Below, in pieces: positions 23,848 through 34,238 of a stretch of DNA of 64,000 nucleotides. This DNA comes from Sipunculus nudus. Its lineage: Eukaryota > Annelida > Sipuncula > Golfingiida > Sipunculidae. Positions within the stretch are counted from its first letter, which is position 1. Each line of letters begins with the position of its first letter. Location: contig CM049307.1 of NCBI GenBank assembly GCA_026874595.1, positions 92,044,330 to 92,108,329 on the forward strand, in the 5' to 3' direction. The notes under the pieces were generated by a model. That model did no database searches. It was given only the letters and a program-made list of their open reading frames with translations, and was not told where the DNA came from. A program made the translations under genes and the position numbers.

Positions 23848-25270
23848 AGAATACGGGTAGTCGACAAGCGACTACGTGTATCCGCCTAAATCAGAGTGGA
23901 ATGGGTGAAGTGAGGCATGGATTGAGTGGCAAGGGGAAATAGAGTGAAGTGTTGCATGTTCGCATGGATGTCTGCAGCCGAAATGTGTATGTAGGTTGCG
24001 CCACCTACCACAAAATCCAGAAAGCTGTCCAAGTTGTATACATATGCAAAATTTAAGGCAGATAAGTAAAACCACTACATGTATATGAGTGATTTTAGCC
24101 CGTGGTTGCAGGTGGCGCCACCAGTTTTGCGTATGATAAAGACTACGTGAGATCTATACACATGTAAAACTTAGGCCCAATCGGTCAAAAGGTTCCCCGA
24201 GATATGAGCTTGGATGTCTGCAGCGTAAACTAGAATGTAGTTGTCGCCACCTGTATTTAAATCAAAAGAGCTGTCCAGGATGTATAAACCTGCAAAATTT
24301 TAGGCAGATATGTCAAACCACTGCGAGATATGAGTGATTTTATCCCACGCTAGACAAACAGACGGATGCTGTGCAAAAATGGTTGCAGATGGCGCCACCA
24401 GTTTTGCGTATGATAAAGAACTATGTGAAATCTATACACATGCAAAATTTGGCCCAATCAGTCAAACGGTTCCCGAGATATGTGCTTGGATGTCTGCAGC
24501 GTAAACTAGAATGTAGATGGCGCCACCTGTCATAAAATCAAGAGAGCTGTCCGGGATGTATAAACCTGCAAAATTTTAGGCAGATATGTCAAATCACTGC
24601 CGAGATATGAGTGCTTTTATCCCACGGCAGACAAACAGACGGAAGCTGTGCAAAAATGGCTGCAGGTGGCGCCACCAGTTTTGCATATGATTAAGAGCTA
24701 TGTGAGATCTATACACATGCAAAATTTTGGCCCAATCGGTTAAACCGTTCCCGAGATATGAGCTTGGATGTCTGCAGCATAAACATGAATGTAGGTGGCG
24801 CCACTTGTAATAAAATCAGGAAAGCTAGTTAGGATGTATAAGCATGCTGAATTTCAGGTTAATTAGTCAAACCACTGCAGAGATATGAGTGATTTTAACC
24901 CAAGGCAGACGAACAGATGGACACTCTGCAAACATGGTTGCAGGTGGCGCCCATCATTTTTTGTGTATGTTATAAAGCTATCCAAGGGCTACATTTGTGC
25001 AAAATTTTATCTTAATTGGTCAAATGGTACCAAAGATATGTGGGTTTATGTGTGGAAACAGACGTACAAATGGACGCAGAGCGCAGAGGAAAGGTCAGAG
25101 GTCAAAACAAATTCGGGCGCAGCAGTTCACATATGTGACCCGAACATAATCCTGGGTTTCTTAAAATTCCGCCCAGCGGTTACGGAGGAGTTCTCCGGAC
25201 ACCTACGCGGCGGCGGTGGGCTGAAAACATAGTATCGGCAAAACTCTGTTTTGGCTTTTGGCGGATACAA
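23848..25270 (-). mobile_element. H2 rolling-circle-like element, minus orientation
   Basis: Read on the minus strand it begins GTATCCGCCAAAAG at 25270 and ends at 23848 with GGCGGATACACGTAGTCG, CTTGT, CGACTACCCG, TATTCTAGTT. GTAGTCG/CGACTAC form a perfect 7-bp 3' hairpin. The 5' word GTATCCGCC returns inverted just inside it. The interior holds about four tandem units of about 280 bp, each with two GGTGGCGCCACC-type palindromes. The element ends CTAG followed by T, also compatible with a classical Helitron 3' end. A forward copy lies at 59393-60808. Confidence 0.8.
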
Positions 25271-25317
25271 TTAAATAGAATATGCCGCAGGACAAAGCCA
25301 TCAGGATACTACAGTAA

Positions 25318-25338
25318 CCCCCCCCCCCCCCCCCCCCC
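25318..25338. repeat. Poly-C tract
   Basis: About 21 consecutive C bases lie just beyond the 5' end of the minus-strand H2 copy. Several similar C or G tracts occur in the window (31470, 34420, 37470, 44364, 50191, 56741, 61260). Confidence 0.9.
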
Positions 25339-25429
25339 TTTGACTTTGCATGCGAAATTAATCTTAGTTCCATGATTCCGGACCTTGTATATATACTGAT
25401 GAAAAGTTTGGTATTAAAGTAATTTGCCT

Positions 25430-26720
25430 TTTCATACGGCTGTCATATGACGGGAGTATAATGGTATACTCACCGGCCGGCCGTTGCAAATTGAGCTTTT
25501 GCGATTGTTGCTTTATCCGTACGTTAACTCATACTATCTAAAAAAAATGGCAGGAGCCAGCATCACTAATTGTTATGCAAAAACAGCTTCCTGTAAAACT
25601 CAGCTAATTTTTGGCTATCTGCATTTACTTAGATTTTACAGGGTTAAACCTAAAAAAAAATTTTAAATCTCCGAAACTCTGGTCAAATCGTTTAGTATTT
25701 CACAGAAACAATCCCAGAATAATATCTCTGAAGTCTGTTCGAATGGTTCCAATTTTGTGATTTTGTGATTAGGTACTGAGCTGAACTTAGTAATTTGGCT
25801 AAGTAAGTATACTGTCATAATCTCAGAAACGGCAAGAACTAGTATCCCAAGGTTTTATCCAAATGTTGGTCACATGAATCGTATTAAAAAAACTAATTAT
25901 TTTAGCCTCTTTCACCCGCTACTTTAAAAAAAATGTGATTTGTGTGAAACTGTCAAGCCGAATTGTTAGCGAACCTCTCAGCTTATGCGATGATGTGGCA
26001 TCATCTGTACATTAACTCATGCTATTTCAAAAACTACAGGAGGTAGCATCAGCAAATTTATGCAAAAGATCAGTTGTTTAAAAAACTATCGGTATTGAGC
26101 TTATTTTTTGGCTATCTGCATTGAATTGGATTTTATAAGGAAAATGCTAAAAAAACGTTAAAAATCTCCGACAAAACTGTCCAGCCAAATTGTTCAATAT
26201 TTCACAGAAATAAATTCCCAAAAACAATTTCAAGTTTGTTCTAATGGTTCCATTTCGGTGATTTTGACCGAGTTACAGGCAGCTCAACTTAGTCAGTTGG
26301 CAAAAAAAAAAAAAAAATAGTTTCTCGGGAATAGCAGGAGCAAGCATTCCCAGATTCTATGCAAAAATTAGTCACATATCAAAAGTCGAATAATTATGGC
26401 CGAGTTACAGCAATTTGAATTAGTCATTTGGCCAAGTAAGCATACTAACATAACAATCTCAATAATGACAGGAGCTAGCATCACCAAGTTTTGTGAAATT
26501 GTTGGTCACACAACTCATATTTGAAATAGGTTTTGTGGCGCCACCTACATCGAACTGTTTTTCACAAGCAAAAAGTTAATAATTTTAGCCTCTTTCAGCA
26601 AATACATTAAAATGTTTCATAATGAAATTGTCAAACTTCATGGTTTAACTTTTTACAGGAATGATCGTAGGGTGGGGTTCTTACAATTGTATAAGAATAG
26701 ATGGAGTTCATTTAATTTTA
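25430..26720 (+). mobile_element. H3-related element with internal ~500-bp duplication
   Basis: The head resembles H3: TTTTTCATACGG, then GTCATATGACGGGAG, TATAATGGTATAC and CCGGCCGGCCG. The interior is a diverged tandem pair: TTTTGGCTATCTGCATT, 'aaatctccga', 'tatttcacagaaa' and 'gttc(g/t)aatggttcc' recur about 500 bp apart. No clear 3' terminus was found, so the right boundary is approximate. It also contains one TGTGGCGCCACCTAC near 26535, a motif otherwise typical of H2. Confidence 0.55.
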
Positions 26721-27158
26721 GTAGAGTCATAGAAAGTTGAAGATGATCTTGGGACCAAGTAAGCCTTTATCCAACTGAGGGCTGCAAAAGTCTTCTTCTG
26801 TATAACGATTGTTTTAAATTATGTAACTTTGCTCCTTAGGTGGCCTTAGGTCAAGTCTACATTTTGCTGTGTTACTGGACCTTAAACAATGATAGGACTC
26901 TGAGGTACTTTTTTAAAACAAAGCTAGTAGGTTATTGTAGTAAGAGACTGAGTTCTGTGGGTATATTAGCAGAGATGTACAGGCAACATAAATTATTGGT
27001 GTCCATATCCAACTCACGTGAAAAATAAATCCAGGAATAAAATATATCAGTGTTCAGATTTTGCTTTGAATAAGCATCTGTTATTTATCTAAACATTTTG
27101 ATAGAAAAATCTTATGAATATATCAGCATGAAAACATTGTAGTATGTCAGTATGTGTA

Positions 27159-27340
27159 AACAGATTTGGCAACAGGCCAATATTTTGTCAGTGTCTAAAA
27201 ATAGCTTGGCAGACTCTCAACTATTTCAGATTTGGTAACAGGCCAAGTTTCAGTCTGTATCTATTTTTAGCTTTTTACAGATTTGGCAACAGGTCAAGAG
27301 TTCAGTCTGTGCAGCAAGATACAGGTCAAGGGTTCACTCA
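27159..27340 (+). repeat. Three imperfect ~60-bp tandem units
   Basis: CAGATTTGGCAACAGGCCAA-like phrases recur near 27160, 27227 and 27278, followed by TTCAGTCTGT in the later units. No coding sense was found. Confidence 0.6.
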
Positions 27341-27659
27341 GTGCAGTAGCTGCACCGTTTTCATAAGGTTCGGTTCACTTGGGGGCAACTGCCTTCCTCA
27401 GTTTAGCTTGGTCATCTGAGTGCACCTGACTCAAGAGAAGGTTGACGAATGAGCCTTGAATTTTGACCTTTAAAACCATCTTTGATGGCTTTCTCGTATA
27501 CAAGACTCTTGGTGCCACCTACAATATTTTTACAGAGTGTATATCCTTGTTTATTTCATGGGTAAATATGCATGGGGGATATGATATATCAGCCTCAAAC
27601 TTTGCAAATCTATATATTTCGGATAGTTTCGTCTACCAAGAACGGTGGTGCCACATTCA

Positions 27660-28440
27660 ATAAATGTATCCGCTATTGCGTTTACTAAGTTTTCACGCGG
27701 GTTCTGCTCCCGCCGCCGGCGCGTTCATTTTCGGGGAACTCCTCTGAGACCCTTGGGCCGAGCTCACGAAACCCAGCATACCTATTCCCTTAAATGTAAA
27801 CTGGTGCATAACAAAGACTGATGGCGCCACCTGCAATCCCTTTCGTTCTGTATGAATCTGTGTGTTTTAGTGATAAAAGCCCATATCTTGCATGTTCATA
27901 GATCTTTATGGACAATTTTAGCCAAATACATTAACCCGATGACTAAGACGAACAGAATGCAAGCGCATGAATGGGCGCCACGCAGAATGATTGTAGGTGG
28001 CGCCACCAGTTTCACGTACACGTAATACCTCTCCTTTTTCAGTAAACAGGTGCATAACAAAGGCTGGACGTCTTAGTGATAACAGTCCATATCTGGCATG
28101 TTCATAGGTTTTTGATACCTCAATCTTTTTTTTTCCATCTGGCCAGTAATTTTCCAATTATAGCTCAAGAGGGGGTTGGCGTATCTGTCTGAAATTTTGC
28201 ATGTCCATGCATCTTTGATTTGCTTTCTCCTTAACAAGTCTATGGGCTCCACCTACAGTCATTTTTGTTTCGTGTTTATAAATGTCAGTACCTTAGGAGT
28301 GATTTGATGTATCTGCCTGAAATTGTGCATGTCGTATATCACGTACAGCTTTTTCGTACACAAGACGTGGCGCCACCTATAATAGTGCAGTATGTAGCGT
28401 ACATACATGACAGTCATTCACGAATGATTTGACATGTAGT
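27660..28440 (+). mobile_element. Decayed H2-family element
   Basis: It contains 'gtatccgc' near 27667, the CCGCCGCCGGCGCG block, GAACTCCTCTGAGACCCTTG, and several GGCGCCACCT or AGGTGGCGCCACC words (near 27822, 28000 and 28370) in the H2 order. No 3' hairpin is recognisable. Confidence 0.6.
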
Positions 28441-28532
28441 GTACACCCATGCCAATATCTAAGGAGAGATGTTTGTGTTATTAGTGCTTATACTCATGTT
28501 CAAAAGTTGTATAACTTGCTTTGTATATATAT

Positions 28533-28692
28533 TGTTACGGGGTGACATAACAGCGGACCGAACTGTCTCGCTAGTGAAGCTTGCTTTGCTAGCGAAGCGG
28601 TTGGTTAGCCGGACTTGTCAGTACGCCACCGACCTGCGTTCGACTCCCGGATCGGCCCAGGATTTTCCCCTCATTTATTTGTCTCCGTAACA
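28533..28692 (+). repeat. Left LTR of the TRIM, with Pol III-like boxes
   Basis: A 160-bp LTR bounded by TGTTACG...CGTAACA. TAGCGAAGCGG at 28590-28600 fits the tRNA A-box consensus TRGCNNARNGG exactly. CGTTCGACTCC at 28637-28647 fits the B box GGTTCGANTCC except for one base. GCGA and the TCGC seen in the right LTR could form a D-arm stem. Confidence 0.7.
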
Positions 28693-28811
28693 AAATGGGG
28701 GCTCGTCTAACGTGACGGTTAATTTTGTTGCCCAGGGAATAAACTCAACAAAGTGTGACTCCTGGGATAATTAGTCTTGTTCTGATAGCAGAACGCTCTT
28801 AAGAGGGGGTG

Positions 28812-28967
28812 TGTTACGGGGTGACATAAAAGCGGACCGAACTGTCTCGCTAGTGAAGCTTGCTATGCTAGCGAAGCGGTTGGTTCGCCGGACTTGTACG
28901 CCACCGACCTGCGTTCGACTCCCGGATCGGCCCAGGATTTTCCCCTCATTTATTTGTCTTCGTAACA
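28812..28967 (+). repeat. Right LTR of the TRIM, with Pol III-like boxes
   Basis: A 156-bp LTR lacking four bases present in the left copy (CAGT near 28619). It retains the A box at 28869-28879 and B box at 28912-28922. Here GCGA...TCGC can pair as a four-base D stem, which a substitution breaks in the left copy. Confidence 0.7.
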
Positions 28968-30030
28968 ATATATATATATATATACACATAATACTTCACA
29001 CATGTTCTTGAAAAGTAAACAAGTACTTTTTTAAAATAATGGTCAAGCATGTTATCATAAAAGAATTATTTCTGATGTTTATCCAATTGTCCAGGTTTGT
29101 ATTAGGCCTGTCTGTAGGTCTTGTGTCATGCTACAGGTTTTATTATTTTACTCTTTTATATACAACAAACCATTGACAGAAACTCATCTCTCCCGAGGAT
29201 ATAACTTTTGAAAGTGTCTGAAAGTAAACAGCCTGAAGTTTAAGTTTGCCTGTATATTAAAACCCATGTAACTAGTGTCACAGTGGAGGATATTGATCCT
29301 GGCCTAAATTATAATCAATGGACTCTGTCTATGCTGGCCTAAAATCATTGGAACGGGGAGGAGGAGGCGTCATTGTACTACTACTGTACTATCCTTGTAG
29401 GAGCGACCAGTGGCAGTTCGGACCATCCTTGCAATACCAAGGGTAGCCCTAGCACCCGTCCTCTCTTACTACGCTACGCTGTGCGAGAGCCCTAGAAGAT
29501 GATTTGAGGAAACTGGAGACATTCCACATGACAATTAAATTCTTATATTTCGTCTGAAAATGTCGTATTCGTTAAGAACTAAACATATTCTTATCAAATA
29601 CGCATATAACATTCCACTTAGACAGTGTTTGTCCACTTTAAATGTTGATTAGAAGAATATGTATTATCCTAATAAACGGTGATACACGGGGAACGATGTC
29701 TGCTCTGGGTTTTCCCTCCAGCCACGGCTGGCCGGCAGCCGCCTGTGTAACCAGTGGTAACGGGCCTTGTAGGCTCTGCGAGCAAAGGTCACGCAGTTCA
29801 TTGTTTCAGATTCTGAGACAGTTTCAAGCGCAAGGATTGCAAAGTTTTAAAATAGAGTCTGGTTTACATACTAAAACATAATATTTAGCTGAATTTTGTG
29901 GTCATTCGAATAAAGTACAATATCTCCCTTAGATTACTTAAAGTTTCCTTGTCATAAACGCACTATTTGATTTTACACGATTTTTTTCCGACAAGGGTTT
30001 GAAGTTCTCCAGTTTACTCTGAAGCTTTTT
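28968..30030. other. Intergenic DNA, no gene recognised
   Basis: Includes a locally GC-richer patch (about 29695-29800) with a 79-codon open frame from 29642 that matches nothing I recognise and lacks convincing splice borders. I see no other structure. Confidence 0.4.
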
Positions 30031-30066
30031 ATGCGGCGGTATCCAGAGTCCTGGATACCGCCGCAT
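30031..30066. repeat. Perfect 16-bp hairpin, 4-base loop
   Basis: ATGCGGCGGTATCCAG, loop AGTC, then the exact complement CTGGATACCGCCGCAT. It is GC-rich in an AT-rich setting. The word GCGGTATCC recalls the H2 end word GCGGATACC/GTATCCGCC, but the match is imperfect. Confidence 0.9.
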
Positions 30067-30623
30067 TTAATGCAGTTATACCAAGGGGTGAATGACTGAT
30101 GTCTCTGTCACTTTACGTGTCATGAAAATGCGGATTGGTGACAGTTGTTTATCAGAATGTCCCACGATAGTTCAAGGTTGATCGCTGCGTCAGTGGCAGG
30201 AATGTGCTGTTACACAGAAATGCCGTGTATTTTCATTCAGCTGTACACCAAGGTACAAATAGTACCGCTTCCTTCACAATGGCGTGTGTTTTGTTCTGAA
30301 CCAAATATGTTATCTATTAAAGGTGCGCCATCACTTACCTTTTGAAAAGAATTCATGTGATTTTTGGCTTCCTCTGTGCATATATTAATAAACTAAGGGT
30401 TATTTTTGTTGTGAAAAGTTCTTATAAGGACTTCGTGAAGGATGTGTAAAAGGGTTTATCAACAACATGTTTGAAAACACAGCAATATTTACAAACGGGA
30501 AAATCATGTATATAATCTAAAGTGGTAGGTTGCATATATGGGGAAGGTAGAGAGGTCACTTGTTGAAAAATGCCATTTGCAAAGCTCTGGCTTATCTGAT
30601 TTGCTGCCAGATGCCCTTGTCGA
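30067..30623. other. Intergenic DNA, no gene seen
   Basis: Short overlapping frames only. Nothing recognised before the H1 head at 30624. Confidence 0.4.
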
Positions 30624-32283
30624 TTTTTTAGCTCAGCTGACTGTAAGTCATCTGAGCTATAGTCGTGGTCCTTTGTCCGTCGTCCGTCCGGCCGTTAACA
30701 GGGCACGTTTTAAAACCGTTGAACCTACGAATCCAAAATTCTGCATACCATTAGATGTCCCCAAAATCTCCTACCATACCGAAAATTGGGCATTAGAACT
30801 TCGTTCCTTCGAGATATTAAGGAAAAACCTCCGTTTTCCATAAAAAAGCAATTGTTACACTTCAAGTCTGCCTAATATCAAAACCACTGATCTGTTTTTG
30901 ATCATATTTAGTATTCATATTCTTCCATATATTTTCTGTGCACATACCAAAAATTAGGTCAGTATTGGGTATTATTTTGAAGTTATAGGCCCAAATATAA
31001 TGCAATTTTTTAAAAATCAGGAAATATATTTGCTCACTTAACATGAGAATGGCTGAAGCTGAAGACTTTTTTTCAGGAATATAACTTTATTTAATCAAGA
31101 TTAAATTGTTTACCCAAAATTAGATCCGAATTTTGCAAATTTTTCAAGTTATTAGCATAAATAAAAAATTAATACCTTAAATTTTGTCCAACTTTGGCAG
31201 TGGCACGTTTTTTCCCTGTAAGCACTGTTGATTTAATTTTCACAGCATATATACATAAGGATTTAATCTTTTAAAATCTGAAATTTCAAAGAAATTGTTT
31301 GAAAAGAGTAGCTTTTATTCAAGTTTTCATACACCATGTCAAGTGTTGTTTATATCTGGCCCACCTAGTAGTACAGCCTTCACTTGCATTATGTAACCCA
31401 CCCAGGCAGCTTGCCTTGACCCAGCTTGGCCACTACTAGCAGGCTTCTCCTCTGCCCTGCACTCAACCCCCCCCCCCCCCCCCCCCCCCATAGCTGGTGC
31501 ATAAACTAGATAAATGTTATCATTTTCTGTATTTTATTTTATTCTTGGACATGCTACATTTTAGATTTTGGATTGTACCACCAGGGTTACAATGATTAAA
31601 GTGCACATTTAATTGTGTCCACAAAGTGATGTATTGCTATGAAAGTATGGATGTTCATCAGATAAGTAATGCTTTACTTCAGAAGAGTAAAACTTCACCA
31701 GGTGTGAAATTGACTATTAATTCCAGTTATTAATTATAGCTTAGATTGTAATTAGCATAATGATATTGTTTGTCCCTCATTCAACCAACAGTGTGTATAC
31801 TTTATTTGAAAAGATGTTTTTATTTGATCAAATTTACTGAATCTTTTATTTTATTTTGGTGAATAAAATTAAGCATGTACTGAAAACTCCAATGTGCAAG
31901 GAATATTCTTGTAGATTCCATGTTGTGGCATTATTTTCTTTTAAATTCAGTTTAAACTTTTATGATTTAAAAATAATAAAATATATGTGTATGCATAATA
32001 TGACCCAATATGAGCTACACTCTGGATATATAATGATTGCAACTTTTGCAACAATTCTAATATTTTAATTTATAGATTCAGTTTTTTTTTACTCTGTATA
32101 TATAATGATTGCAACTTTTGCAACAATTATAATATTTTTACTTATATTTTCAGTTTTTTTTATATTAAAAATCAATAAAACCTGTAAATAAAAAAAATGA
32201 TTCAGATAAAAACTTCTTAATGGAAAAAGTGGATATGCTAAAAAAATAGGCTTATATATAAACTTAAATGTATTATTTCCTTG
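30624..32283 (+). mobile_element. H1b element, 3'-truncated; its body seeds the tandem array
   Basis: The head TTTTTTAGCTCAGCTGAC pairs with GTCATCTGAGCTA and is followed by GTCCGTCCG. The body follows the 11112-14266 copy, including the long poly-C and 'accagggttacaatgattaaagtg', to about 32283. There the similarity stops and unrelated sequence begins. No H1 3' end is present. From 31285 on, this body is the first part of tandem unit 1. Confidence 0.75.
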
Positions 32284-34238
32284 AAATTGGCGTTCGTATG
32301 AATTACGCTTGCTTTCAGTGAGGGATTTGAGCCTGTCGGTCCTTACATTTGAACGAAGTTCTCACTTACGTGCGTGGTCAGTAAAAGAGAAAAAAGCACA
32401 TGTTTCTAGCTTTATGACATGAAAGTTCAATCCAGAAGGATTAATGACAAAACCTAATTCAAGGTCCCAATTTCAGGAACAAACGTGGGGTGGGGTGGGG
32501 TAGGAGTGGTCGCGGGGGTTTCAGGCCTCCAAATTTGTCTGATACAATGAAAAAAATGGTTGCGGTGGCTAAAAATGGCATACGGACCCTCTGTATGGAG
32601 TCCCGTTGGGTCCGCTTCTGCTGCTTATAAGGTATGCATATTTCGGAGCGAGTATAGAATCCGGTCTACATGGACGAGGTTATGGGTGTATACGGAGGGA
32701 CGTAACGATGTTAAGGATTTATGTAATGGAGAAGTAAGGGGCATGTCGATGTCATCTCATCAGCATGTCATAGCTCATGTTGATTACTACTAGTATGAGA
32801 CGGTCCAGTCAGTTTAGATCCATCATGTGAATGAAGACCGGATTCTATGCTCGGATCCATATGAAGGTTTCTTTCTTCAGGAACAGTTTCCTTGCAATGT
32901 ACATTTAATAATGTACATCTGTGTTCCTCACATCAATCTAATCTTTATACGTCCAGCTATAGAATCCAGTCAAATATCATCAAAAACTGAATGCCCCCGC
33001 GACTCATTCCGGTTTGCAATGTGAAGATCATCACTGACCAGGTCTTCAAGGTAAACATACCGGGAAATGAATTTCTTGTCATGAGGACAGCCCCACAAAA
33101 TAAATGTAAAAAAAATATTTATACATATCTTATTGAGACAGTTTTCCACTGAAAACCTATATTTTCTGTTAGCTTTAGAGAAAAAAAAATGAGCCAACAT
33201 TCCACATCTCAGTCAATATATCTCCCCAACTCCGGTAATAAGCCCGGTATACCGGGTTTATTAGCTACAGTTACATATTTACCAATCGACTTTCTCACCT
33301 GATTTATATTCTCGTCAAATTCACGCATTAAAGAAACATCCTAAATTGTCTTAAAGTAATTTTCAAACACTATGTCTGAAGTACCTTTAATTGTTTAGAA
33401 GTTTGTGTTAATTTCCTCATTTTGAACAACTCCAGTCCAAGCTTGTATTAAAACCCTTTCCCAGAGCTCCCCATAGTACTTCACAACGGAAACATGGTGG
33501 CCACTGTGAAAACAAAAATAATTTGTTTACATGTAGTCTTCCTTATTGTAGAAAATACTAAAGCACAGAAAAGCACAGTAGACATGTATTCCAAAATTTT
33601 CATTGCTACAAAATATTCTAGCTTTCGTTGCCTTTCATTGTTTATTTATTTTTTTTCCACTGATACTTAGCTGACTATCCAATGCAACAAACATAAAAAT
33701 TCAAACTGCCTGTTTTTATAGCTTAGTGTATAGAGAGTGGCCTTTAATGTTAAGTGGTACGTATGCCAATCAGACTGTCTTCATGTAAAACAGTCCAGTA
33801 TCGGCCCGGGATGAAGCGACCAAAGTACTTTAGCCCTGTTTGATGTTGATAACTGTTTCAGCTGGAAAACTGGAAATTGTTCAGACAAGACCCTGTCTGA
33901 TCCTGTGAAAGCTTGCTATTGTATGACTATTAGCTCCGAATTTTCCTTTGAGCTTATTTCCTTACTTTTCACCATGGCTGCAGCATATATTTAAGTAGAT
34001 TTTTCGCCCAAATTATGGTTGAAACGAACCAGTGTGTTTAAAACTCTGAATCTAAAGCATTGGCATTAATAATTTATGAAATGTTGACAGTTTATACATA
34101 ATTTTGTCTATTTTGTTATATTTTTATACACCCGTCATATGGCGGGAGTGTTATGGGATACTTACTGTCCGTCCGTCCGTTAACTGTTAATGTTGCCAAG
34201 ATAACTGACCGGGGCTTTGAGGGAATTTAACAAAACTC
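31285..34238 (+). repeat. 3-kb tandem unit 1
   Basis: The unit comprises H1b body (31285-32283), a segment of unknown origin (32284-34120), and the first ~115 bp of an H3 element (34121-34238, TTTTTATACACCCGTCATATGGCGGG). It lacks a 106-bp block that units 2 and 3 have between 'cacgcat' and 'attaaagaaac' (deletion point about 33329). It has AAATTT instead of the H3 junction at its left edge, so it is the leftmost copy. Confidence 0.85.

Larger units (their letters stand above)
28533..28967 (+). mobile_element. Miniature LTR retrotransposon (TRIM-like)
   Basis: Two direct repeats (28533-28692 and 28812-28967) both start TGTTACGGGGTGACATAA and end CGTAACA. Just after the left repeat is TGGGGGCTCGTC, which matches a proline-tRNA primer-binding site. 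Just before the right repeat is a purine run AAGAGGGGG, a plausible polypurine tract. The internal part is only 119 bp and cannot encode gag or pol. ATAT flanks both sides, compatible with a 4-bp target duplication but lying in an AT microsatellite. The repeats differ by one 4-bp indel and about four substitutions, so the insertion is fairly young. Confidence 0.85.

Noticed and set aside
24885-25232. 115-codon plus-strand open frame
   Set aside because: It lies wholly inside the tandem interior of the minus-strand H2 element, and a related frame appears in the other copy on the opposite strand. Repetitive context and lack of domain character argue for a chance frame.
28590-28660. Functional tRNA gene
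   Set aside because: A and B boxes are present, but T-stem and acceptor pairing are poor by hand folding, and the sequence lies in both LTRs of a retrotransposon.
29642-29881. 79-codon frame in a GC-richer patch
   Set aside because: No domain, signal peptide or splice support. The frame opens in AT-rich sequence, so chance is the simpler explanation.
30538-30843. 101-codon frame across the H1 head
   Set aside because: It runs through the conserved H1 5' end and microsatellite, which are non-coding in all other copies.
32560-33200. Several frames repeated identically three times (also near 35504 and 38556)
   Set aside because: Their conservation is explained by the recent 3-kb tandem triplication, including non-coding bases; there is no evidence of selection on protein.
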